Source: Kitasatospora sp. NA04385
GTDB lineage: Bacteria; Actinomycetota; Actinomycetes; Streptomycetales; Streptomycetaceae
Reading direction: 5' to 3'
DNA: 64,000 nucleotides
Assembly (NCBI RefSeq): GCF_013364235.1
Contig: NZ_CP054919.1
Coordinates: 1,610,685-1,674,684 of the forward strand
Position 1 is the stretch's first letter, and each line of letters starts with the position of its first letter. Shown here piece after piece: positions 9,084 through 16,388 of this stretch. Under the pieces are notes generated by a model, which saw nothing but the letters and a program-made list of their open reading frames with translations, was not told the origin of the DNA and ran no database searches. The position numbers and the translations under genes were made by a program.

Positions 9084-10664
9084 ATGACTGCTGAGCCCGC
9101 GTCCCGCCGACCGCTGGACGGCGAGCGGATCGACCGGCGGCTGGCCCGGATACGCGAACTGCTCGCCCGGTGGGCCGCCCTGCGGCCGGGCGACGGCGCG
9201 GTGTGGCGGACCGGCTTCCGCCCGCTGCCGGAGGCCGAGGTGGTGGCGGCGGAGACCCGGCTGGGGCTGCGGCTGCCGGAGAACTACCGCCGGTACCTGC
9301 TGGAGTTCGGCGAACCCGCCCACCTGCTGATGTCGTACGCCGGGCAGCTGCTGAGCGAGCAGCGGGGGGTGCGGGCCGCCGCGCCCTTCCCGCTGGACGG
9401 CCCCTGGGCCGGTCCGGCGGCCCTGATCGACGACTGGGAGGAAACGGAGGGGACCGACTTCTTCGAGGAGGGGCCGGGCGAGTTCTACCGCTGGCTCGAC
9501 GCCCCGGAGGACGTCTTCCACGACCTCCCGGCGGGCGCCGGTCACGAGGACGGCACCCTGCTGCTGGGCGCGACCCGCGGCCACCTCCTGGCCCGGCTGG
9601 TGCTCAACGGCCCCTGGGCGGGCACGGTGTGGTTGGACAGCTTCGGCAACGACGGCGAGCTGATCCACCTGGCCGACGAGACCGACGACTTCCACCGGGA
9701 CCACGTCCTCGGGTCGTTCGCCGACGTCCAGAAGTGGCTGCCGCTCACCGGTCTGCCCTGGTTCCCCGCGCCGGAGGACGGCCCGGCGGACCCGGCCCCG
9801 GGGGACTTCCTCGACCTGACGATCGCCGTGCTGTGCCGCCTGGTGCAGCGGGCCGCGGCCGAACGGGCCTGCGACCGGCTCGGGCCCGCGGACTTCCGGG
9901 AGGCCCGGCTGCGGCTGCGCGACCCGCGCGCGTACGGGTTCCCGGCCGGGCACCGGTACGGGAGCCTGGCGCCGTACTTCGCGGGGCGGGTGCGGGACGA
10001 ACTGCTGCGGCCCGCCCCGGATCCGGCCGCCGTCGAGCGCCTGCTCGAACTGACCCTGGCCCTGCCGGAGTCGGGCCACCGGGCGGCGGCGCTGGTGCTG
10101 GCCGGGCGCTGGGCCGAACTGGCCGCCTTCGAGACCGGCACCGCCCCGGACGACGGGCGCAGCGCCGTCAACCTGGCGCTGGCCGCGGAGTTGCTCGACG
10201 CGGAACCCGGGCCGCTGCCCGTCCCCACCGCGCCGGACGCCCGTCGTCCGGACGGCGAGCGGTGGGCCGTCCTGAGCGCCCTCGCCCGCCTCGACCCCGG
10301 ACGGCGGCAGCGGTGCCTGGACCGGATGCCCGCCCCGGACGCCGCCGCCCTAGGCCCGCTGCTGGAGGTCGCCGCGCTCCCCGCGGACCCGGCGGCCCTC
10401 GACGGGCTGCTCGCCGCGGAACTGTCCGGCCCCGAACGCCTCGCGGCCACCGTCGCCCTGGTCCGGGCGCTGCACGCGACGGCCGCCGACGACGCCCCGG
10501 ACCCGGCCCTGGTGGACCGGCTGTGCGCGCTGGCCGTCGCCGTCGACCGGGTCGGCGAGGTCTTCGACCTGCTGGCGGCCGTGTCGGGGGGCCGCTGGAC
10601 CGACTGGCGCGCCGCGGCCACCGCCGGGCAGCACCGGCTCGACGCCCACCGCGTCCCCGCCTGA
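9084..10664 (+). CDS. SMI1/KNR4 (SUKH) family protein
   Basis: A 526-residue protein. Residues about 45-230 carry a SUKH-type domain: PLPEAEVVAAETRLGLRLP followed by ENYRRYLLEFGEP, then a WLDSFGNDGELIHLAD strand pair. The C-terminal half (about 245-526) is helical, Ala/Leu-rich and possibly repeat-like (LLELTLALPESG, LVLAGRWAELAAFE). SUKH proteins are often immunity proteins against polymorphic toxins, but long stand-alone versions also occur and no toxin gene is adjacent. I chose the ATG at 9084, eight bases after GAAGGA; a GTG at 9081 is in the same frame. Confidence 0.75.
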   Translation: MTAEPASRRPLDGERIDRRLARIRELLARWAALRPGDGAVWRTGFRPLPEAEVVAAETRLGLRLPENYRRYLLEFGEPAHLLMSYAGQLLSEQRGVRAAAPFPLDGPWAGPAALIDDWEETEGTDFFEEGPGEFYRWLDAPEDVFHDLPAGAGHEDGTLLLGATRGHLLARLVLNGPWAGTVWLDSFGNDGELIHLADETDDFHRDHVLGSFADVQKWLPLTGLPWFPAPEDGPADPAPGDFLDLTIAVLCRLVQRAAAERACDRLGPADFREARLRLRDPRAYGFPAGHRYGSLAPYFAGRVRDELLRPAPDPAAVERLLELTLALPESGHRAAALVLAGRWAELAAFETGTAPDDGRSAVNLALAAELLDAEPGPLPVPTAPDARRPDGERWAVLSALARLDPGRRQRCLDRMPAPDAAALGPLLEVAALPADPAALDGLLAAELSGPERLAATVALVRALHATAADDAPDPALVDRLCALAVAVDRVGEVFDLLAAVSGGRWTDWRAAATAGQHRLDAHRVPA

Positions 10665-10729
10665 AGGCTGTCCCGTACCGCTGTCGGCCACCGAGGACGG
10701 CTCCGAACGGAGGCCGGCCGTGGAGCCCG

Positions 10730-10936
10730 CCGCTGGGGGACCGGGCTCTCCTGGTCGCCGCCTCCTGGCGCACGAACCTGACGCTGCGGCAGTTCGCGCC
10801 GCTGTTCGGGGTGTCCGAGTCGGCGGCCGGCCGGATCACCGACCGCGTCGGGCCGCTGCTCGCGCTCGCCCCGCGGTGCCGCTCGCGCAAGGGCGCCGTG
10901 CTGATCGCCGCTGCCGGTGAGCCCTTGCCGGGCAAG
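10730..10936 (+). pseudogene. Remnant of an IS5-type transposase
   Basis: A roughly 70-residue stretch without start or stop of its own reads DRALLVAASWRTNLTLRQFA, then PLFGVSESAAGRITDRVGPLL. This matches the helix-turn-helix part of IS5-group transposases common in Streptomyces (RTNLTLRQLAPLFGVSKSAADRI type). After KGAVLI it jumps to GEPLPGK, which in intact proteins lies some 40 residues further on (GRPLPGN), so an internal deletion is likely. The DDE core and terminal inverted repeats were not found. It fills most of the gap between the SUKH gene and the LAATG peptide gene. Confidence 0.65.
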
Positions 10937-11097
10937 TGGGGCGCGGGCACGGCCGAACGGCGTAGCCGCGCCGCGTTGCGAGGGCGCACCGCTGCGGTTG
11001 GCGGTTACGTTCTGGCGGGCGGCGTGGTCTTCGTGGGTGCCGCTGCGGGCCGGACGCTGCCGGTCCGCCAGTCCCCCGAGCGTTCGAGGAGATGCGC

Positions 11098-11259
11098 ATG
11101 TACGGCAATCAGTCACTCGCGGCCACCGGTGCCGGGATCACCCTCTTCGGCGTGAACTGGGCGCTGGGGACGCTCGCTGCCGTCGTCGTCGCCCTGGTGG
11201 TGGCCGGCTGCCTGCTGGTGCGCCTGTCCGGCCGGTCGGCGCGCCACGATGGCAGCTGA
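11098..11259 (+). CDS. 53-residue LAATG-plus-TM peptide
   Basis: A 53-residue ORF with an ideal ribosome binding site (GAGGAG at 11086-11091, six bases before ATG). The peptide reads SLAATGAGITLFGVNW, then one membrane segment (LGTLAAVVVALVVAGCLLV) and a basic end (RLSGRSARH). That order, LAxTG then hydrophobic span then positive tail, is the layout of a sortase sorting signal with almost no mature protein before it. Its last 11 bases overlap the start of the GT2 synthase gene in another frame, so the two are co-translated. It could be a synthase partner subunit rather than a sortase substrate. Confidence 0.7.
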   Translation: MYGNQSLAATGAGITLFGVNWALGTLAAVVVALVVAGCLLVRLSGRSARHDGS

Positions 11260-12553
11260 GCGCCCGCGCCTGCGGGCGGCGGCCGTCGGCTGCGTCCTGG
11301 CGGCGACCGCCCTGTGGACCGGCTTCTCCCACCACCGGCTGCCCCACCTCGGGCACGCCGGCTTCTTCAACCTCTACACCCTCGCCATGACCGCCCTGGC
11401 CTGCGTGTGCATGGCGCTGGCACTGCCCCCGGCACGCCGCCGCCCCGACGAACCGACGCCCGCCGCGGCCGTGCTGGCCGTCATCCCCTCCTACCAGGAG
11501 CAGGACGCCGCCGTGCACGCCGCCGTCCGCTCCATCCTGGCGCAGGAGCACCCCGGCACCGTCCGCGTCGTGGTGGTCGACGACGGCTCCACCGTCCCCC
11601 TCACCGGCTTCGACCACCCCGACGTGACCTGGCTGCGCACCCCCAACCGCGGCAAGCGCCACGCCCAGGCCGCTGCGCTGCGCACCACCGACCTGGCCGC
11701 CGGCCACGACTTCGTGCTCACCGTCGACTCCGACTCCGTCCTCGCCCCCGGCGCGCTCGCCCGCCTGCTCGACGCGATGCGCGACCCCCGCGTCCAGGCC
11801 GCCACCGGCACCATCCTGGCCGCCAACCGGGACGAGAACCTGCTCACCCGGGCCGTCGACGTCAACCTCTTCCTCACCTCCCTCGTCGTCCGCGCCCTGC
11901 CCTCCCGTCTGGGCATCGTCAACCCCACCTCCGGCGCCATGTCCCTCTACCGGACGGCGGTGATCACCGACAACCTGGAGGACTACCTCACCTCCGGCAC
12001 CGTCGGCGACGACCGCCGCCTGTGCGAGTACGCCCTGCTGCGCGGCCGCACCGTCAGCGTCCCCGACGCGTACGTCGACACCGCCATGCCCGCCACCGTC
12101 CGCGGCACCTTCCGCCAGCGCCGCCGCTGGGGCGCCTCCTCCTGGCGCTCGATGTACTGGGAGCTCGTCCACCTGCCCGCCCCCGCCGCCGCCATGCGGG
12201 TCATCCAGCTGTGCCGCCTCACCCTGCTGCCCCTGGTCTGCGCCACCCTCGCCGCCGCCACCGTCCGCGCCGTGCACGGCTCCGACCCGGGCACCGTGCT
12301 CGCCGCGTTCGGCGTCTGCGCCGCCGCCGAACTCCTCGTCTACGCCCTGCTGCGCCCCGGACTGCGCCCCCACCAGCGGCTCCTGACACCGCTGCTGCTG
12401 CCCGTCCTCACCGCCCTGATGCTGCTGGTCATCTACCCCGCCCACTACTGGGCCCTCACCCACCTGCGCACCACCGGCTGGCTCACCCGCCACCCCGCGG
12501 CAGCACAACCCGCCGCCGCCGACACCGCGTCGCAGCTGCGGGCCGGGATCTGA
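11249..12553 (+). CDS. Processive family-2 glycosyltransferase (hyaluronan/chitin-synthase type)
   Basis: A 434-residue membrane glycosyltransferase. Two N-terminal membrane segments precede the GT-A domain, which shows VDDGS (about 109-113), DSDS (about 160), GDDR (about 253) and QRRRW (about 290), the D,D,D,QxxRW set of processive synthases. Three or four C-terminal membrane segments follow. Such enzymes polymerise UDP-sugars (HasA, NodC) and extrude the chain through their own channel. The product is unknown. The ATG overlaps the end of the LAATG peptide gene, indicating translational coupling. No export or modification genes lie directly downstream. Confidence 0.88.
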   Translation: MAAERPRLRAAAVGCVLAATALWTGFSHHRLPHLGHAGFFNLYTLAMTALACVCMALALPPARRRPDEPTPAAAVLAVIPSYQEQDAAVHAAVRSILAQEHPGTVRVVVVDDGSTVPLTGFDHPDVTWLRTPNRGKRHAQAAALRTTDLAAGHDFVLTVDSDSVLAPGALARLLDAMRDPRVQAATGTILAANRDENLLTRAVDVNLFLTSLVVRALPSRLGIVNPTSGAMSLYRTAVITDNLEDYLTSGTVGDDRRLCEYALLRGRTVSVPDAYVDTAMPATVRGTFRQRRRWGASSWRSMYWELVHLPAPAAAMRVIQLCRLTLLPLVCATLAAATVRAVHGSDPGTVLAAFGVCAAAELLVYALLRPGLRPHQRLLTPLLLPVLTALMLLVIYPAHYWALTHLRTTGWLTRHPAAAQPAAADTASQLRAGI

Positions 12554-12714
12554 CGGCGCCGCAGGGGGGAGCGGACGAAGCGGTGATCGTGGGCTTCGTC
12601 GCCGCACAGGTCGGCACCGGAGATCGCGAGGGACCCGGGCAGACCGGCGCCGGGCGGCGACACGCGCCGGTCGGCGACCGGACGATCCGGGGGGAGACGC
12701 CCTAGGGTCGGCGG

Positions 12715-13269
12715 ATGGACGCATCCCCGCAGCAGCGACGGCAGCAGCAGTCACCGAACCCGGACCGGCGCCGCCCGCGGCGCTGGCGGGAGGTCTCCCC
12801 CACCCGGCGCGGCCTGGTGCTGGCCTGGTGGGGCTTCACCCTCACCTTCGGCTTCCTGCGGCTGCTGACCTGGCTGATCCACATCGACGCCGCCGGGGTG
12901 GGGAACGTCTCGGCGGGCGGCGTCCACCTCCACCACTACGTGTGGGGCATCCTCGTGCTCATGGTGGTCGGGGCCCTCGGCCTGGTCGAACGCTCGCCGC
13001 GCTGGCGGACCTGGATGGGCCTGGCCTACGGCATCGGCACCGCGCTGATCATCGACGAGACCGCCAACCTGATCAACCTGAGCGACGTCTACTGGGAGCA
13101 CTCCGGCGGGGTCAGCATCGCCGTCGCACTGATCGTCATCGGCGTGGTGGGCGGCGTCCTGGCCTTCACCCACCCGGACACGTCGAAGCCGGACGCATCG
13201 AAGCCGGACGAGGGCGCGCCCGGCGCGGGACGGTCCGGCGAGGGGAGGCCCGCCCCGGAGCGGGAGTGA
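12715..13269 (+). CDS. Conserved integral membrane protein (GGVHLHHYVWG type)
   Basis: A 184-residue protein with a charged N-terminus rich in Arg and Gln and four likely membrane helices (about 35-55, 72-92, 102-122, 130-150). Between them it has the striking GGVHLHHYVWG and an acidic/polar IIDETANLIN, a His/Glu combination that could bind metal or heme. The C-terminal 35 residues are hydrophilic, with a short TSKPDASKPDEG repeat. The ATG follows TAGGGT (12703-12708) by six bases, so it is probably leaderless. I recognise the type from Streptomyces genomes but know no function. Confidence 0.7.
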   Translation: MDASPQQRRQQQSPNPDRRRPRRWREVSPTRRGLVLAWWGFTLTFGFLRLLTWLIHIDAAGVGNVSAGGVHLHHYVWGILVLMVVGALGLVERSPRWRTWMGLAYGIGTALIIDETANLINLSDVYWEHSGGVSIAVALIVIGVVGGVLAFTHPDTSKPDASKPDEGAPGAGRSGEGRPAPERE

Positions 13270-13312
13270 CGGCGGGCCGACCCGGCGGGGAGCTGGTACG
13301 GCGCGGAGCCGG

Positions 13313-14053
13313 TCAGCTGAAGTCCGGGCATTCGGTGGTGCGGTCCTCGGGGTTGGGCTGCCAGACGCCGCGCGGCAGGTCCCTGTTGATCCGGGTCAAC
13401 TCCCCGGTCGCGGCGGCGAGTTGTCCGGTGGTCAGGTGGGTGGCGGCCGTGTACACCCGGCCGGTGTGGCGGCAGGGCGAGTGCGGGCGGAACTCCGGGG
13501 ACCAGGGCTGCCCGGCGAGGGCGAACAGTTCGGGCAGCGGCCAGCCCAACGGGCCGGTCAGGCCGAGCAGTTGGTATTGGCGGCGCCCGTCCGAATCCCA
13601 GGTCCGGACCATGTCGAGGATGGTGCTGCGGGAGAGCCCCATGAAGGGGATGGAGTAGAGGGAGAAGCCTCGATTGCGGATCATCCCGAGCAGGGTGGCG
13701 GCGAACCCGTGCTCGGCGGGCGCCAGTTCGGCTTCACCGAACCAGGGGGAGAACGGCAGCGGGACGGCCTGGCGCGGCACGTCCGGCACCGGCGGCAGCG
13801 CGCGGACGTGCGCCTCGATCGCGGCCAACTGCCCGTGGTCGCAGTAGGTCACCCATCTGGCGAAGTCGCCCAGTGTGCGGTCGTCGCGCTCCGGCGGCAG
13901 CAGCTCGACCGGCACCTCGCGACCGGCCGCCGCGTACAGGTCGGCGAGCGGGAGGTCCAGTTCGACGGCGAGCACGGCGAGTTGGGCGGAGGGGAAGGCC
14001 GAACCGTCGGCGGCGAAGGCGCGCAGGGTGGCGAGACGCTCCGGCAGGTCCAT
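13313..14053 (-). CDS. Conserved hypothetical protein, 246 aa
   Basis: A soluble 246-residue protein of unknown function. The N-terminal 60 residues are helical (MDLPERLATLRAFAADGSA, LAVLAVELDLPLADLYAAAG) and resemble a degenerate helix-turn-helix of the XRE kind. The centre has FSLYSIPFMGLSRSTILDMVRTW, and the C-terminal part is rich in Thr and Arg (HTGRVYTAATHLTTGQLAAA). No catalytic motif is evident. It converges with the membrane protein gene, leaving only 43 bases between stops. A regulatory role is possible but unsupported. Confidence 0.6.
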   Translation of the reverse strand: MDLPERLATLRAFAADGSAFPSAQLAVLAVELDLPLADLYAAAGREVPVELLPPERDDRTLGDFARWVTYCDHGQLAAIEAHVRALPPVPDVPRQAVPLPFSPWFGEAELAPAEHGFAATLLGMIRNRGFSLYSIPFMGLSRSTILDMVRTWDSDGRRQYQLLGLTGPLGWPLPELFALAGQPWSPEFRPHSPCRHTGRVYTAATHLTTGQLAAATGELTRINRDLPRGVWQPNPEDRTTECPDFS

Positions 14054-14171
14054 GCGGCACAGACTAGTACCGCGCCGAGCAGCCTCCGCCCGTCGGGGGC
14101 GAGGACTTCACCGTCCGGACGCCTCGGCCGACGAAGCGCGCCGATGGTGCACCCGGCTCCGGCCTCGGGCC

Positions 14172-14459
14172 TCAACTTTCCTTCTGGTCACCCGGTTTGT
14201 GGTGCACCTCGCTCCAGACGGTCTCGCGGGCGGTGCCGTTGTTGCGGGAGGGCGGGGAGTAGCGGTGCCCCCAGCGGTCGCCGAGGGCGAGGGCGGTCAG
14301 GACGGCCGCGTGGTCGTCGGTGCCGTGCGGGCGGAGGATGTCGAGTTCGATCCGGTAGCCGTTCGGGATCACGGTCAGCTCGGCCTCCCCGCCGCCACCC
14401 GCCTTGGCGAGCTGTTCGGCGATCCGCCAGGCGCGTTGCCGCAGCACCTCGTCGCTCAC
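14172..14459 (-). CDS. Hypothetical protein, 95 aa, third of a small operon
   Basis: I place the start at a GTG (14457-14459) that overlaps the upstream stop (GTGA), giving 95 residues beginning MSDEVLRQRAWRIAEQLAKA. The rest (AELTVIPNGYRIELDILRP, LALGDRWGHRYSP, ARETVWSEVHHKPG) has no family I recognise. A longer frame extending to 14603 is possible, but its extra residues are Arg/Gly-rich shadow sequence of the upstream gene. Overlap with the 113-residue gene implies coupled translation and shared function. Confidence 0.6.
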   Translation of the reverse strand: MSDEVLRQRAWRIAEQLAKAGGGGEAELTVIPNGYRIELDILRPHGTDDHAAVLTALALGDRWGHRYSPPSRNNGTARETVWSEVHHKPGDQKES

Positions 14460-14797
14460 GAGGCGGCCCCCAGCGCGGAGCGGGCCTCGGGGCCCAGCTC
14501 GGACGGCGACGCGACGCGGACGGCGGCGGTGAACTCCCCGCGCAGCACCGCGAGTTCGACCAAAGCCTCGGCCAGGCGCTGCGCCCACGGCAGCCCCGCG
14601 CACCCCAGCGCGAGACCGGCGCTCTCCGGCGGGACGTCGTCGCGGTAGACCGGCGAGAGCCCCGGCGGCGGGTCCAACCGGGCCGCCAGGAAGGCGCGCT
14701 CCAGCGAGTCCGAAGCCTGCTCGCAGTCGGCGAACCCGCCGCGCAGGAACCGTTGCAGGACGTCGACGGCCACCAACGGTTGTCCGGTGTACAGCAC
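14456..14797 (-). CDS. Hypothetical protein, 113 aa, second of a small operon
   Basis: The GTG at 14797, seven bases after GAAGGGAA, gives 113 residues (VLYTGQPLVAVDVLQRFLRG, DCEQASDSLERAFLAA). A longer form starting at 14869 would overlap the upstream gene by 44 bases. The protein is mostly helical and acidic, without signal peptide or membrane helix. Its stop overlaps the next gene's GTG. The three-gene set lies divergent from the XRE/DUF397 pair. No family recognised. Confidence 0.55.
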   Translation of the reverse strand: MLYTGQPLVAVDVLQRFLRGGFADCEQASDSLERAFLAARLDPPPGLSPVYRDDVPPESAGLALGCAGLPWAQRLAEALVELAVLRGEFTAAVRVASPSELGPEARSALGAAS

Positions 14798-14825
14798 GTG
14801 CTTCCCTTCGTCGTGTTCGGTGAGG

Positions 14826-15020
14826 TCAGGCCACTTCGACAACGGCCGCCGCACAGCGCGGACAGGCACAGGCCGGCCAGGTCAACGCCGAGACCAGCGG
14901 CAGATCCCCTTGCCGGTCGGAGACGCAGGAGGAGATCTCCGTCCGGCTCCCGTCGGGCCGCACCCGGTAGACCCGGATCGTCAACCTGGCCGCCCTACTT
15001 GCGCATTGGTGATCCGACAT
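14826..15020 (-). CDS. Small Cys-containing protein, 64 aa, first of a small operon
   Basis: The ATG at 15020 is preceded by GAGAGGAG with ideal spacing, giving 64 residues. The protein starts MSDHQCASRAARLTIRVYRV and ends CACPRCAAAVVEVA. One Cys near the N-terminus, a central CVSD and the CACPRC cluster could form a small zinc-binding fold. It is the promoter-proximal gene of three small genes that run away from the XRE regulator. Function unknown. Confidence 0.6.
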   Translation of the reverse strand: MSDHQCASRAARLTIRVYRVRPDGSRTEISSCVSDRQGDLPLVSALTWPACACPRCAAAVVEVA

Positions 15021-15278
15021 GGCACCACTCCTCTCCCTCGCGCCCCGCGACGCGCCGTCGCGCGGCCCGCCCGCTCCGCACGCTCGCCCGTCGGAGTGAC
15101 CGACCTCCTTCGCAGCCACCGCCCCCAGCCGCCCCGACCACGATGGGCGGTGGGCGACCGGCACGCGACGCGGCGGTTCCGTTCCGTGACGCGATGGCTA
15201 CCGGGAGCGCCCACTGTCCCCTAGGCTTCGAGACTGTTCAACTTGTCTCCAGCGGTTTGTTTGGTAGGTCGAATCACC

Positions 15279-16121
15279 GTGAACAAGAGGGAACTTGACC
15301 CCGAGGCGTCCCCGGCAGACGGGATCGGCGCACTGCTCCGCACGTCAAGGGAGCAGCGGGAGTGGACGCAGGAGCACCTGGCGTCGCTGGTCGGCTGTAC
15401 GTCGTCGTACATCTCGGCGGTCGAGCACGGCCGGAGGAAACCAAGTCAACAGGTTGCAACGGCGCTTGACAGGGCGTTTGGTTCAGGCGAGCAGTTCGTC
15501 AGAGGGCGGAGCACCGCGAGTCAGCACGCCTTGTTCGAGGGCTTCCCCGAGCTGGTGCGGAACGAGGCGAAGGCGACGGCAATTCGGGTGTTCGAGGTCA
15601 GCATCATCCCGAGTCTGCTCCGGACTCACGACTACGAGCGCGCCTACCAGGCAGGTCCTGTACTACGAGGCGTTGCGACTCAGGAACAGGCCGACGAACG
15701 GAGCGAAGCACTGTTCCAGCGGCAGCGGGCTCTGGAACGGACACCGGCGCCGTTCTACCACGCAGTAATCGACGAAGCGGCGTTGCGGCGACCGGTTGGC
15801 GGCCTGGATGTCATGGTGACCCAGCTCCGCCACTTGGAGGCCGTGGCTGCCCGCCCTCGTTTCAGAATTCAGGTGACGCCGTTCTCGCTCCCCGAAGCCA
15901 GGTCATTCGCTCTCCCTGTCGTGTTGCTGACCATGCCGAACAGGTCGGTCATCGGCTACGGCGAAACCCAGAAACGCGGCTACCTCGAACGTGACCTGGA
16001 AACGTTGGAGGAGTGGCTGGTTGAGTACGATTACCTCCAGGGTGAGGCGCTGTCCCAGGCCGCGAGTATCGAGTTCATTCGAGGGGTACGGAGAGGCTTT
16101 GAACATGGACGAGCTGCATAG
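15279..16121 (+). CDS. XRE-family helix-turn-helix regulator with DUF5753-type domain
   Basis: A 280-residue protein from the GTG at 15279. The N-terminal helix-turn-helix covers about residues 15-70 (IGALLRTSREQREWTQEHLA, LVGCTSSYISAVEHGRRKPS). It is followed by the DUF5753-type domain common in actinobacteria (IIPSLLRTHDYERAYQAG, FYHAVIDEAALRRPVGG, QVTPFS, ARSFALPVVLL). These regulators nearly always sit before a small DUF397 gene, as here, and some such pairs influence development or antibiotic production. Codon use is less GC-biased than in neighbours (gca, gaa, caa, att, gta appear), suggesting a different history. A longer frame from 15243 is less likely. Confidence 0.9.
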   Translation: MNKRELDPEASPADGIGALLRTSREQREWTQEHLASLVGCTSSYISAVEHGRRKPSQQVATALDRAFGSGEQFVRGRSTASQHALFEGFPELVRNEAKATAIRVFEVSIIPSLLRTHDYERAYQAGPVLRGVATQEQADERSEALFQRQRALERTPAPFYHAVIDEAALRRPVGGLDVMVTQLRHLEAVAARPRFRIQVTPFSLPEARSFALPVVLLTMPNRSVIGYGETQKRGYLERDLETLEEWLVEYDYLQGEALSQAASIEFIRGVRRGFEHGRAA

Positions 16122-16323
16122 TGTCGTTTGGCGCAAAAGCTCCTACAGCGCTAACGGTGGAAACTGCGTCGAGGTCTCAGGCGACTTCCCCGGCACCGTC
16201 CCCGTCCGCGACTCCAAGGACCCGCACGGCCCCGTCCTGCTCTTCCCCGCCGCCACCTGGTCCGCCTTCGTGACCGCCGTCCGCACCGACCGGCTCGACA
16301 CCCCGGCGGGCCCCGGCCGGTGA
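16105..16323 (+). CDS. DUF397 protein, partner of the XRE regulator
   Basis: A 72-residue protein with the full DUF397 signature: VVWRKSSYSANGGNCVEVSG, VPVRDSKDPHGPVLLFPAAT and WSAFVTAV. It starts inside the last codons of the XRE gene (17-base overlap), the usual arrangement. DUF397 proteins are thought to act with, or as antagonists of, the neighbouring XRE protein, in a toxin-antitoxin-like or signalling pair. The second half returns to the high-GC codon use of the chromosome. Confidence 0.9.
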   Translation: MDELHSVVWRKSSYSANGGNCVEVSGDFPGTVPVRDSKDPHGPVLLFPAATWSAFVTAVRTDRLDTPAGPGR

Positions 16324-16388
16324 CGGTCCGTCGTCCGAGGCGCGCCGGCCGCCGGGGGTGGCAGACTGGCCGGTGAGGGGGTGGCCGC

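Noticed and set aside
4776..10079. Very long open frame of 1,767 codons on the minus strand, and similar long frames elsewhere
   Set aside because: It runs antisense to several clear genes (MOSC, beta-helix/AAA, SUKH). Its residues are the Arg/Gly/Ala/Pro-rich output expected of GC-rich antisense frames, with no domain motifs.
14460..14603. Upstream extension of the 95-residue gene
   Set aside because: The extra residues are Arg/Gly-rich and overlap the 113-residue gene almost entirely; the GTGA overlap gives a more typical coupled start.
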